From assembly GCA_937907165.1 (NCBI GenBank), contig CALCUH010000198.1:1-23685 (forward strand): 23,685 nt of DNA, given 5' to 3'. Source of the DNA: an uncultured Bacteroidales bacterium. GTDB taxonomy: Bacteria > Bacteroidota > Bacteroidia > Bacteroidales > Paludibacteraceae. This document shows positions 1-6,943 of this stretch, one piece after another. The translations under genes and the position numbers were made by a program. Under the pieces are notes generated by a model. That model made no database searches. It was not told where the DNA came from and worked only from the letters and a program-made list of their open reading frames with translations. Positions within the stretch are counted from its first letter, which is position 1. Every line of letters begins with the position of its first letter.

Positions 1-109
1 GAAGGCGCGGGTCTGTGCCCGGCGCGGGGTTCGGTAGCGGCTCAGGGCCATCGGCGAAGCCGACGGGCGACAAGGTGATGAGAGTTGCGGCAAGAAAGAG
101 ACATTTCAT
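1..109 (-). CDS. Start of a secreted protein from a GC-rich bacterium (partial, foreign end)
   Basis: Reading the minus strand from the ATG at 107-109 gives a classic signal peptide: Met-Lys-Cys, a hydrophobic core (LFLAATLITL) and a likely cleavage after GFA, then a proline-rich start of the mature protein (PEPLPNPAPGTDP). A GGAGGTG ribosome binding site lies at 116-122, six bases upstream of the ATG. The gene runs off the window after about 36 residues, so its function cannot be told. The very high GC content and GC-rich codon choice are unlike everything downstream, which points to DNA from another organism joined here. Confidence is good that it is a real translation start, low for anything beyond export. 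Confidence 0.6.
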   Translation of the reverse strand, partial: MKCLFLAATLITLSPVGFADGPEPLPNPAPGTDPRL

Positions 110-123
110 ATCCAACACCTCCA

Positions 124-1539
124 TTTTCGTCTGATTTTACCAAAGTATACGTATATGATAATAATGGGTCTTTGAGCACGAATGGAGAAGCTGTAACTAT
201 CGGCACGAGCGGAACATTGCTGGAAGGCGGCCTCCTTGTATCTATGATTGATGATATAGTATCGCAGGCTAGCTCGGCGACATCAATTGCGCAAAGCGTG
301 AGAGACGATGCAGACAGCGGGGCGTTTGACGGAGCATCAGTTGTTGGTCTTGAGATTGTTCTCAATCATCTGATTTGTACACTTTCAGACGGAACAGAAA
401 TTGATGCTGGAGTCATTCCAGGGGCTCTTAGCGACGCCGTAAGCAAATCGGCTCAAGCCGCAAAAGATTCTACCATGACGCAACCAGTTGGCGTTGATTC
501 TGATGGTAAACTTTGGTCTGTTCCCGGCGGAACTAGTGACCACGATACATTAACTAATCGAGACGCGAGCAATCAGCATCCGATTAGTGCGATTACGAAT
601 CTTTCGTCCGAGCTTAGTTCGAAAGTTTCAAAATCAGCACAAGCTACCAAAGATTCTACCATGACACAAGAAGTCGGTATTGACTCCGATGGTAAACTTT
701 GGTCTGTTCCAGGTGGAACTTCGAACTATGAAGACCTCAATAATCTGCCACAGATTAACAGCGTTACACTTACTGGCAATAAATCTTTTGAGGATCTTGG
801 ACTTGAACAAGAAGAAGCGGAAGAATATCCGATTGAAGAAGCTAATTTAATAGACCTTGCAACTTCGATTTCTTCGGCATCGACAGATGATGAAGTCGCA
901 TCCGCAAAAGCAGTATACGATTTTACAAACGGAAAAATTGATAAATCAGCTCAAGCTGCAAAAGACTCTACAATGACCCAAGCAGTCGGCATTGATTCTG
1001 ATGGTAAACTTTGGTCTGTTCCTGGTGGAACCAGTGATCATAATGCGTTAACCAATCGAGATGCGAGCGATCAGCATCCGATCAGCGCGATTACGAATCT
1101 TTCGACTTCGTTAAATGAAAAATATGTAAAACCACAAAATGGTATTCCAGTATCTGATCTCGAAGATGGCATCATTCCGGACACAGAAGAAGCGACGGAA
1201 GTTGAAGTTCCGCTTTATACGATAACGGATGCTCTCGATGTATCGGTTGCATTAAAGAATTACGATACGACCGTTTTTTCTGATGGCGCAGTTTCTACTA
1301 TAACAGCAGCGCTTCCAACGCCAGTTTCCGGAAATGATTACCTAACCGGCGTTATTTTCGAGGCTGCGAGCGGACAAACTTTTACCGTTACTTGTCCAAC
1401 GGGTTATGCTCTCAAATGGATAGGGAACGCAGCTCCAATGTTTACGGCTGGAAAAATATATGAAATTATTTTTAGATGTCTATGGCTTAGCGATGGTTCT
1501 GGTGATATTATTATTTCTGCGAACTGGAGTGAAGTATAA
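124..1539 (+). CDS. Phage tail fibre / baseplate appendage protein, 5' end lost
   Basis: The reading frame is open from before the foreign junction near 123-135, so the true start is missing; about 471 residues remain. The middle holds three copies of a module of the form KSAQA..KDSTMTQ.VG.DSDGKLWSVPGGTS, two of them followed by NRDAS.QHPISAITNLS and one by a NYEDLNNLPQINSV / GNKSFEDLGL segment. Such modules are common in tail-fibre and receptor-binding proteins of Bacillota phages. The C-terminal ~120 residues look like a beta-rich fold. It overlaps the next gene by one base (TAATG), so the two are translationally coupled. The role is inferred to be a distal tail structure contacting the host. 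Confidence 0.75.
   Translation, partial: FSSDFTKVYVYDNNGSLSTNGEAVTIGTSGTLLEGGLLVSMIDDIVSQASSATSIAQSVRDDADSGAFDGASVVGLEIVLNHLICTLSDGTEIDAGVIPGALSDAVSKSAQAAKDSTMTQPVGVDSDGKLWSVPGGTSDHDTLTNRDASNQHPISAITNLSSELSSKVSKSAQATKDSTMTQEVGIDSDGKLWSVPGGTSNYEDLNNLPQINSVTLTGNKSFEDLGLEQEEAEEYPIEEANLIDLATSISSASTDDEVASAKAVYDFTNGKIDKSAQAAKDSTMTQAVGIDSDGKLWSVPGGTSDHNALTNRDASDQHPISAITNLSTSLNEKYVKPQNGIPVSDLEDGIIPDTEEATEVEVPLYTITDALDVSVALKNYDTTVFSDGAVSTITAALPTPVSGNDYLTGVIFEAASGQTFTVTCPTGYALKWIGNAAPMFTAGKIYEIIFRCLWLSDGSGDIIISANWSEV
445..1110 (+). repeat. Three in-frame copies of a ~100-bp KSAQA/DGKLW coding module
   Basis: Copies begin at about 445, 631 and 943, each around 95 bases, with nearly identical stretches such as GATGGTAAACTTTGGTCTGT in all three. 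Copies 1 and 3 continue into a second shared stretch encoding NRDAS.QHPISAITNLS (about 556-606 and 1054-1104). A diverged fourth copy is in another protein at about 7390-7470. The conserved nucleotides suggest recent duplication or gene conversion. Confidence 0.85.
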
Positions 1540-2186
1540 TGTTACTTGAAAGACGAGCGCAAATGTTAAAAAAGCTTCCTGCAGAGTATCAAGCGGTCAG
1601 GTATATCGAAAGCACAGGATCGCAGTATATAGACACAGGCTACCCGCAAAACGATTTACGGATAACGGATATAACGTTCGCGCTTATGCAGCCGAGAGAC
1701 GCATTTGTGATCGGCGCGTTTCAGAATAGCCACTGCTGGAGTTTTCTGCGACTTAGAGACCGTGATATAAGTATCGGATGGAACGAATGGGCTTTTATAG
1801 GTGTGCAAGCGAATGTCGGGGATGTGCATAGATATGAGACGGAGCTATCTGTAAATATACGAAAAATGCTGATTGACGGCGTTGAAATGTATAAATCAAC
1901 AGATGAGAAAGACAATAGTACGTCACAAGACAGCACACTCCTTCTCGCATACAGATACGTATCAAATGTTCTCGTTGAATTTGGTGCTATCGGAAGGCTA
2001 TACCATTGCAAGCTATATGGCGGAGAGATGGAAAAATCGCTAGTGCGAAACTTTGTTCCGTGCTACCGTATATCTGATAATGTAATAGGTCTATACGACC
2101 TATGCGGAAGTATTTGCCCTTTGACCAATTCTCCGTTTTATATCAATGCTGGAAGCGGAACTTTTCTAAAGGGGGGAGACGTATGA
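1539..2186 (+). CDS. Tail-associated protein with LPAEYQAV.YIESTG.QYIDTG N-terminal domain
   Basis: The 215-residue product opens with a short leader and then LPAEYQAVRYIESTGSQYID, a signature found at the start of many Bacillota and Bacteroidota phage and prophage surface proteins, where it begins a beta-sandwich (LamG/concanavalin-like) region. The family fold is from memory and the exact ligand is unknown. The start ATG shares one base with the previous stop and has a GGAG about 10 bases upstream; a second in-frame ATG at 1563 is a possible alternative. It ends in an ATGA overlap with the next gene. A role in receptor or carbohydrate binding at the tail tip is inferred from fold and neighbours. 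Confidence 0.65.
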   Translation: MLLERRAQMLKKLPAEYQAVRYIESTGSQYIDTGYPQNDLRITDITFALMQPRDAFVIGAFQNSHCWSFLRLRDRDISIGWNEWAFIGVQANVGDVHRYETELSVNIRKMLIDGVEMYKSTDEKDNSTSQDSTLLLAYRYVSNVLVEFGAIGRLYHCKLYGGEMEKSLVRNFVPCYRISDNVIGLYDLCGSICPLTNSPFYINAGSGTFLKGGDV

Positions 2187-2737
2187 AGGTTATCGCACGC
2201 AACGGCAAAATCATTATCACTCAGAACAGGAAAGCACTCGAAGCTCCTGCTATTTATCATGCTACAGGAACCGTGGACTACCGTGGATATAACGCTGGCG
2301 CAACAATCACTGTTCCATACACTCGACTTGAGCGCAACGTATTGCTGACGGCGAGATGCGTCGGGATTTGGTATAAGAATGCTGACGAAGAATGGGTATT
2401 ATCTGAGGAATGCGATTTTAGTTTAACTGGCGACACGGTAACAACTCCAGTCCCGATGACGTTCTTACTACTTTCGCCTTCGATTCAGAATTCAGGATTT
2501 AATTTCAAAAACGGGAGCGGAACGAGCGTATGGATGAGAAATCTTGCTTCGTGTGAGGTTGCTGCAAATCTGGTCGGCATTACCGGAACTCCGATAAACG
2601 CTACATTTGCAAGTAATGCAATGGTATTTAATGCGTCAACGCTATCGTGTAATATCACCAATGGGCATAGATTTGCCTCAACAAAATTCGGAATGCGATA
2701 CCAATATCATATTTACGCTTGGGGGGATACAACGTGA
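2183..2737 (+). CDS. Tail appendage protein with N-terminal NGK tag, function unknown
   Basis: I chose the ATG at 2183 because it overlaps the previous stop as ATGA and follows a G-rich ribosome binding site at 2171-2178; an earlier in-frame start at 2102 would lie inside the neighbour. The 184-residue protein starts MKVIARNGKIIITQNRKAL, a short beta-hairpin-like tag that recurs in the genes at 2976 and 4249. The rest is rich in Thr, Asn and Val, as in beta-structured fibre proteins, and has no catalytic motif I recognise. It ends in a GTGA overlap with the next gene. Position indicates a tail-tip component. Confidence 0.6.
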   Translation: MKVIARNGKIIITQNRKALEAPAIYHATGTVDYRGYNAGATITVPYTRLERNVLLTARCVGIWYKNADEEWVLSEECDFSLTGDTVTTPVPMTFLLLSPSIQNSGFNFKNGSGTSVWMRNLASCEVAANLVGITGTPINATFASNAMVFNASTLSCNITNGHRFASTKFGMRYQYHIYAWGDTT

Positions 2738-2979
2738 AATTTTATATTGTTGAAAATGGATATGTCACCGCGTGCGGGGAAGATGATAGTACAGCACCGG
2801 ATATGCCGAACGCAGCAGAAATTGAGCAGATGCTATTAAATCCTCCCGCTGCGCCGGAAGGTTACTACGCTGCACTCAAGGATGACTTGACATGGGATTT
2901 CCTTCCGATTCCTCCGGAGCCAGAGGATGAGAGAGTAACTCCTGAAGAAGTCTTAAGAAGACTGGAGGAGATTCTATGA
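2734..2979 (+). CDS. Small acidic tail protein, possibly fibre-assembly related
   Basis: The preferred start is GTG at 2734, which overlaps the preceding stop (GTGA) and sits just after a GGGGGGAT ribosome binding site; an in-frame TTG at 2719 lies before that site and is less likely. The 81 residues comprise a short beta strand (KFYIVENGYVTAC), a proline-rich centre containing APEGYYAALKDDLTWDFLP and an acidic, probably helical C-terminus (PEEVLRRLEEIL). The APEGYY..L..DLTW pattern occurs in small proteins next to phage tail-fibre genes. A fibre-assembly or accessory role is a guess from context. It ends in ATGA overlap with the kelch gene. Confidence 0.55.
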   Translation: MKFYIVENGYVTACGEDDSTAPDMPNAAEIEQMLLNPPAAPEGYYAALKDDLTWDFLPIPPEPEDERVTPEEVLRRLEEIL

Positions 2980-4235
2980 GTTTTGTAACGCATAATGATA
3001 AACTTGTTGTAGCTCCGAATGGAAAGGCACTATCTATATCGGGCGGAACCTCTCTTAATCTCGCATACGGGCTTACTGCTCCCGAAGATACCTCGAAGAT
3101 TTGGGTGAAAATTCAAAATGAACCGGAGAAAGTAAGTGTGAAATCATCTTTTGGTGGTATCAGGGACATTTACGTCAGAGGAGCGGGGACTGCTAATAGA
3201 TCTGCTTATGGTGTTGGTGCCGCTTCTGTGGGAGACAAAATTTATATTCTCGGCGGATATAATTCTGGAGTAAAAAGTTATATAGACGAGTTTGATACGA
3301 ATACTGGCGTATATCAGAATACCGGTGCTAGCTTAACGGGTAGTGGCGGATATTCAAATAACGCAGTCGCTGTCGGAAGCAAAATTTATATGCCGAAACT
3401 CCAAAGAAGTTATTATATGGGATTTGACGAATACGATACTGTCACAGGACAAAAACAAAATTTCGTCGAATATAGTTCCTCAATTCAATATGGAATAGCT
3501 GTCGCTGCTTGCGGTAAATATGTTTATCTTTTTGGCGGATCTATGTATGGTTTTACAGTTGACTATTCTGACTTCGGAATGACGACTATTAATGTGCTTG
3601 ATACTGAAAATAGAACGTTTTCCACACTCTCAGCATCTATGCCAAACCGTACATGTTATTTACCAGCAGTGACTGTCGATAATAAGGTTTATATATTTGG
3701 AGGAGCATCACGATATAACGTCGAATCGTATATTTATACTTTTGATACAAATACACAAAGTATAAGCCAATTAACAACGCAACTTCCTTCATCAAGAGCA
3801 TACTGCTGTGCCGCTGCGATCGGAACAAAAATTTATATTTTTGGAGGGATTTCTGCAAAAAGTGAATCTTCACGTACGAATACAATCTATATGTACGACA
3901 CGGTTGCTAATTCTTGTGTAGATACGGGTATTACCCTTCCTTATGCCGTGTTTGGAGCGCAAGCGGTAACCGTCCGGGATAAGATATATGTAATTATGGG
4001 CAACACTGGTAGTCCATCAAATTCCATTCTCGAATTCTCCGGCACTACTGATGTGCCTCAGAACGAGCTTCAACTGATCGTCGGGTATGGTACACCGAGT
4101 AGCAAGATCATATCCTCGGGGAATGCCGATATCGATCTAACCGTTAAACTTGCCCTTCTCGGAGACGCAAATGGAGAAGGTCATCCGGTTGAGGTATATC
4201 AGTATGTCAATTCCGAATGGACAAAGATAGCTTAA
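2976..4235 (+). CDS. Kelch-repeat beta-propeller tail protein
   Basis: The 419-residue product starts with the tag MSFVTHNDKLVVAPNGKAL, followed from about residue 70 by six kelch blades. Each has a hydrophobic-hydrophobic-Gly-Gly core: IYILGGY, IYMPKLQ (degenerate), VYLFGGS, VYIFGGA, IYIFGGI and IYVIMGN, with YDT or FDTNT strands between blades. A C-terminal ~55-residue segment (LQLIVGYGTPSSK...) resembles linker domains of other phage fibres. Kelch propellers bind proteins or glycans, so a receptor-binding role at the tail tip is a reasonable inference. The start is fixed by the ATGA overlap with the preceding gene. No signal peptide or membrane segment is present. Confidence 0.8.
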   Translation: MSFVTHNDKLVVAPNGKALSISGGTSLNLAYGLTAPEDTSKIWVKIQNEPEKVSVKSSFGGIRDIYVRGAGTANRSAYGVGAASVGDKIYILGGYNSGVKSYIDEFDTNTGVYQNTGASLTGSGGYSNNAVAVGSKIYMPKLQRSYYMGFDEYDTVTGQKQNFVEYSSSIQYGIAVAACGKYVYLFGGSMYGFTVDYSDFGMTTINVLDTENRTFSTLSASMPNRTCYLPAVTVDNKVYIFGGASRYNVESYIYTFDTNTQSISQLTTQLPSSRAYCCAAAIGTKIYIFGGISAKSESSRTNTIYMYDTVANSCVDTGITLPYAVFGAQAVTVRDKIYVIMGNTGSPSNSILEFSGTTDVPQNELQLIVGYGTPSSKIISSGNADIDLTVKLALLGDANGEGHPVEVYQYVNSEWTKIA

Positions 4236-4248
4236 GGAGGAAATCAAA

Positions 4249-4422
4249 ATGAAAATATTAAAAATAAATGACTCAATTTTGGTGACCAACGATGGAAAAA
4301 TTGTAGGAACTGAGGAGCAAAAAGATGACACATTAGTTCGAGGAAATGCTTTTCTAAAAGCAATTACAATTAGCAGTGAGATTGTTTTCGGAATCGCCAC
4401 AATTATAGAGGAGGAAAATTAA
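4249..4422 (+). CDS. 57-residue tail protein carrying only the NGK-type tag
   Basis: An AAGGAGG site seven bases before the ATG and tight packing between two genes support this short gene. It begins MKILKINDSILVTNDGKIV, a third version of the N-terminal tag of the proteins starting at 2183 and 2976. It then has a hydrophobic stretch (LKAITISSEIVFGIATII) and an acidic end (EEEN), and the GAGGAGG encoding that end doubles as the ribosome binding site for the next gene. It looks like a tag with almost no cargo: a stand-alone adaptor, or a remnant that lost its receptor-binding domain. Function unknown. Confidence 0.6.
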   Translation: MKILKINDSILVTNDGKIVGTEEQKDDTLVRGNAFLKAITISSEIVFGIATIIEEEN

Positions 4423-4423
4423 T

Positions 4424-5221
4424 ATGAATGTCAGTCCGTTTTTAAAGCAACTTTCAGTAAGTTTTGATACTTCTACTCATATTTTAACAGACGAAAGTTG
4501 TACACAATTAGCGACAGAACTGGGTATGCAGATCGTTGAGTTCGATGCTCCGATTACAATTACGATTACTTATAGTTCGAATACCTATACGGCGACTATT
4601 AACAAATATTTTTGTTTTCCGGGTACAGAAGAAGGATTTTATATATACAAAAATCCTTATTCTTCGTCGAGTAGTTATAACAAAAGGCTTGCGATAGTTC
4701 CTGTAATGTCAAAAGAATCGGTCCCGGTTGAGCAAGCTTTTACACTTACAGAGGTATTTCCATATGACAACATGAGCTCATCCAGTAGTTGTACTTTTCA
4801 TTTGTATAGATTCGCTAACGATGAGATAGCTATTACGAGTTCAGAAACTGGTAGTTCTTCTACGCCTTATATTTTTGTTGCTACTTACGGAAAAAATAAT
4901 AATGTTTCATCTAGAGCTTTTCTTACACTGTATCCGCACACGCTATATGAAATGCGTATCGGAGATACAATTGTTCGTGGCACAAGAACTGGAATTTCTG
5001 GCTTTAGCGATAGTGAATTAACCAATGCTACCGTACTTTTATTAAAAATTGATAATCCATCACTCGGTATATCATTCGATAAGGTATATACCGGTATTCT
5101 TGGAAGTATCTTTCCTTCTACCGATTCCGTTTTTACGCTGAATGGCAAAACATATATTATGCTCCGTAAATCGTCGACATATCTTACTTGCGTAATAGAA
5201 TACCCAGGCGAGGTAACGTAA
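4424..5221 (+). CDS. Hypothetical beta-rich tail-region protein
   Basis: The 265-residue product follows a strong GAGGAGG site and starts two bases after the previous stop codon. It is rich in Ser, Thr and aromatic residues, with several serine runs (SSSSSY, MSSSSSCTF), and appears to be all-beta. I see no catalytic motif, signal peptide or membrane segment and do not recognise a family. Unlike its neighbours it lacks both the NGK tag and the KSAQA repeat. Its place between tail-fibre genes and a carbohydrate-binding-like protein suggests a structural or receptor-binding part. Confidence 0.5.
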   Translation: MNVSPFLKQLSVSFDTSTHILTDESCTQLATELGMQIVEFDAPITITITYSSNTYTATINKYFCFPGTEEGFYIYKNPYSSSSSYNKRLAIVPVMSKESVPVEQAFTLTEVFPYDNMSSSSSCTFHLYRFANDEIAITSSETGSSSTPYIFVATYGKNNNVSSRAFLTLYPHTLYEMRIGDTIVRGTRTGISGFSDSELTNATVLLLKIDNPSLGISFDKVYTGILGSIFPSTDSVFTLNGKTYIMLRKSSTYLTCVIEYPGEVT

Positions 5222-5222
5222 A

Positions 5223-5648
5223 ATGAGAACCATCGAAACGCCAGAACAGCTCGACGCTTTAATCGATGCATTGCTCAAATTGCGCGAATCTGCCTCTGAT
5301 GAAAACGCTCTGGCCTCTAAGGAACTATATCCTTTTTGGGAACCAGATACCGAATACAAAGTAGACGATAGACTCTACTACAATGGCAAACTGTATAAAG
5401 TTCGTCAGAATCATACTTCGCAAGATATTTACCCACCGTCTATCGATACAGCAGCGCTTTACACCGAGATTACGTTTGAGCCCGGAACTAGAGACCATCC
5501 GATTCCGTATAGCAATAATATGGAACTCGAGGAAGGGAAATATTACTCGCAAAGCGAAGTTGTTTATCTGTGCATTCGTTCGACTGGTGTCCCGGTATAC
5601 AACAATCTCGCAGACCTAGTCGGCATTTATGTCGAGGTCGCGGAATAA
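5223..5648 (+). CDS. Tail protein with chitin-binding-like (CBM5/12-type) module
   Basis: An N-terminal helix (residues ~4-30, IETPEQLDALIDALLKLRE) is followed by YPFWEPDTEYKVDDRLYYNG and KLYKVRQNHTSQDIYPPSID with a later ALYTEI. This matches the pattern of family 5/12 carbohydrate-binding modules: aromatic-W, Y..GD.V.YNGK.Y.., HTSQ..W.P, ALW. Many Bacillota phage tail proteins end in this module. Here the canonical Trp after HTSQ and at ALW is replaced by Tyr. The gene begins one base after the preceding stop and is the last before a hairpin. Binding of host cell-wall glycan is inferred; the start is the first ATG, with no strong alternative. Confidence 0.7.
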   Translation: MRTIETPEQLDALIDALLKLRESASDENALASKELYPFWEPDTEYKVDDRLYYNGKLYKVRQNHTSQDIYPPSIDTAALYTEITFEPGTRDHPIPYSNNMELEEGKYYSQSEVVYLCIRSTGVPVYNNLADLVGIYVEVAE

Positions 5649-5650
5649 AT

Positions 5651-5681
5651 AAAAAAATAGGGAGCGGAAAATACCGCTCCC
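5651..5681 (-). terminator. GC-rich hairpin with its T-tract on the minus strand
   Basis: A perfect 8-bp stem (GGGAGCGG at 5660-5667 and CCGCTCCC at 5674-5681) closes a 6-base loop. The run of A at 5649-5657 lies on the left, so the U-tract needed for intrinsic termination exists only for minus-strand transcripts. For plus-strand transcription it may act as a weak terminator, an RNA end-stabiliser or an attenuator ahead of the endolysin gene. Confidence 0.6.
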
Positions 5682-5704
5682 TCGCTACAATATAGGAGGC
5701 AAAT

Positions 5705-6463
5705 ATGACCAATAGAGAATTTGCAGATATGCTAATTCATTTAGCAACAAAAGAAAAGACACTTTACGTGAATGGTTGTTATGGGAAACGCCTCACAGAG
5801 CCGCAGAAACAATACTATATTAACAACTACAGTTATAATCGCGGGCTATTGCGTAAGCCCAAAATTCTAAAAGCCTCAAACGAAACCGTTGGCGGCGACT
5901 GCATTTGCATTATCAAGGCAGTCCTCGACGGGTGGAATCCAACCACTCCGGGCGATTCGTGTGGTGTTGTTTATAATCCCAAGCACGACTTGACCGAAAA
6001 GGGACTTCTCGATGCTTGTGGTGCTTCTGTTTCCTCCGACTTTAACAACATCGAGGTCGGGGAATTTTTATATTTACCGGGGCATGGTGGCGTTTACATT
6101 GGCGACGGCTTAGCCGTTGAGTGTACTCCGTCGTGGAAGGACGGCGTTCAGATTACGGCTGTGCATAATATTGCTAAGAGATCTGACTACGATGGCCGTA
6201 AATGGGATAAACACGGAAAACTCCCGTGGATTGATTATCTCAGACAGTATATGAAAGCAGACGTGCCGATTCTCCAATATGGTATGACCGGCAATGACGT
6301 TAAGCGCCTTCAGACGTTACTTAATCTTCGCGGAGCATCGCTTGAAATCGACGGTTCTTTTGGCCCGGCGACATTAGAAGCTGTTAAGAATTTTCAGAAG
6401 GACTATCTATTAGACGTCGATGGTTCTGTTGGCGGAGCAACTTGGTCGCGTTTAATTAAATAA
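5705..6463 (+). CDS. Endolysin: NlpC/P60-like peptidase with C-terminal peptidoglycan-binding domain
   Basis: The 252-residue protein has an N-terminal cysteine-peptidase-like domain (about 1-185) and a C-terminal peptidoglycan-binding domain 1 (about 188-250; LQYGMTGNDVKRLQTLLN, DGSFGPATLEAVKNFQ). The likely nucleophile is the Cys in GGDCICIIKAVL, a variant of the family pattern DC..FIK, and the likely catalytic His is in LPGHGGVYIGDG, followed by ECTPSW. It would cut peptide bonds in host peptidoglycan at the end of infection. There is no signal peptide, which fits release through the holin encoded at 9892. A GGAGG site lies seven bases before the ATG. It sits among tail genes, so a tail-associated lysin is an alternative, though the C-terminal anchor favours an endolysin. 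Confidence 0.85.
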   Translation: MTNREFADMLIHLATKEKTLYVNGCYGKRLTEPQKQYYINNYSYNRGLLRKPKILKASNETVGGDCICIIKAVLDGWNPTTPGDSCGVVYNPKHDLTEKGLLDACGASVSSDFNNIEVGEFLYLPGHGGVYIGDGLAVECTPSWKDGVQITAVHNIAKRSDYDGRKWDKHGKLPWIDYLRQYMKADVPILQYGMTGNDVKRLQTLLNLRGASLEIDGSFGPATLEAVKNFQKDYLLDVDGSVGGATWSRLIK

Positions 6464-6476
6464 AGGAGGTTACACT

Positions 6477-6788
6477 ATGATTCGTGGAACAACTCCAACT
6501 CTTTCATTTAAGTTACCATTCTCGGTTGATTCAGTGTCGGCAATGTGGGTTACTATTTCTCAAAATGGTATTCCGGTTATTACAAAAACGCTGTCAGATG
6601 TAATCGTTGACGAGGCAGATGACAAAAAAATATCTTACAAAATGACGCAATTTGAAACACTAAGATTGTCGGCGCAGTATCCTGCCCAAATTCAAATCAG
6701 AGCAAAACTGATCGAGAACAACGATGCAGTGGCCTCCGGAATCGTCGATATTCCCGTTTCTTCCATATTAAAGGACGGTATTATTTAA
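6477..6788 (+). CDS. Small phage protein, MIRGTTPT family, baseplate-like
   Basis: The 103-residue product begins MIRGTTPTLSFKLPF, an opening seen in short proteins encoded near the tail-fibre and lysis genes of many Bacillota phages; their function is unproven. It appears beta-rich, with a central segment (MTQFETLRL) followed by AQIQIRAKLIENNDAVASGI. AAAGGAGG precedes the ATG with ideal spacing. The stop shares a base with the next ATG (TAATG). With the next two genes it forms a tight trio, so it may be a subunit of the appendage carrying the fibre that starts at 6940. Confidence 0.6.
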   Translation: MIRGTTPTLSFKLPFSVDSVSAMWVTISQNGIPVITKTLSDVIVDEADDKKISYKMTQFETLRLSAQYPAQIQIRAKLIENNDAVASGIVDIPVSSILKDGII

Positions 6789-6943
6789 TGAACAACTATT
6801 TTGAACTCACGATTGAAGAGTCTAGCCAATTTTTTAATGCCGATGTGTCTGCTTCTGATCAGAGAATTGAAATAATTATATCTGACGACGGTACGAGTGA
6901 CAATCAAAATGATGGGAATGACATAGGAGGTGATGAAGAATGA
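6788..6943 (+). CDS. 51-residue acidic hypothetical protein
   Basis: This short gene is supported by overlaps at both ends: its ATG shares one base with the upstream stop and its stop forms ATGA with the next start. The product (starting MNNYFELTIEESSQFF) ends in an Asp/Asn/Gly-rich tail (DDGTSDNQNDGNDIGGDEE). The codons for that tail contain AGGAGGTGAT, the ribosome binding site of the next gene. No known family. It may be a coupling leader or a small structural partner. Confidence 0.5.
   Translation: MNNYFELTIEESSQFFNADVSASDQRIEIIISDDGTSDNQNDGNDIGGDEE

Noticed and set aside
2102..2182. Upstream N-terminal extension of the protein beginning at 2183
   Set aside because: It would overlap the preceding gene by about 85 bases, lies before the G-rich ribosome binding site and would hide the conserved N-terminal tag.
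3637..3885. Minus-strand open frame inside the kelch gene
   Set aside because: It is antisense to a well-supported beta-propeller frame, has no ribosome binding site and resembles no family.
5660..5681. Possible standard terminator for the upstream plus-strand tail operon
   Set aside because: There is no T-run after the stem on the plus strand; the sequence continues TCGCTACAA, so efficient plus-strand termination is unlikely.
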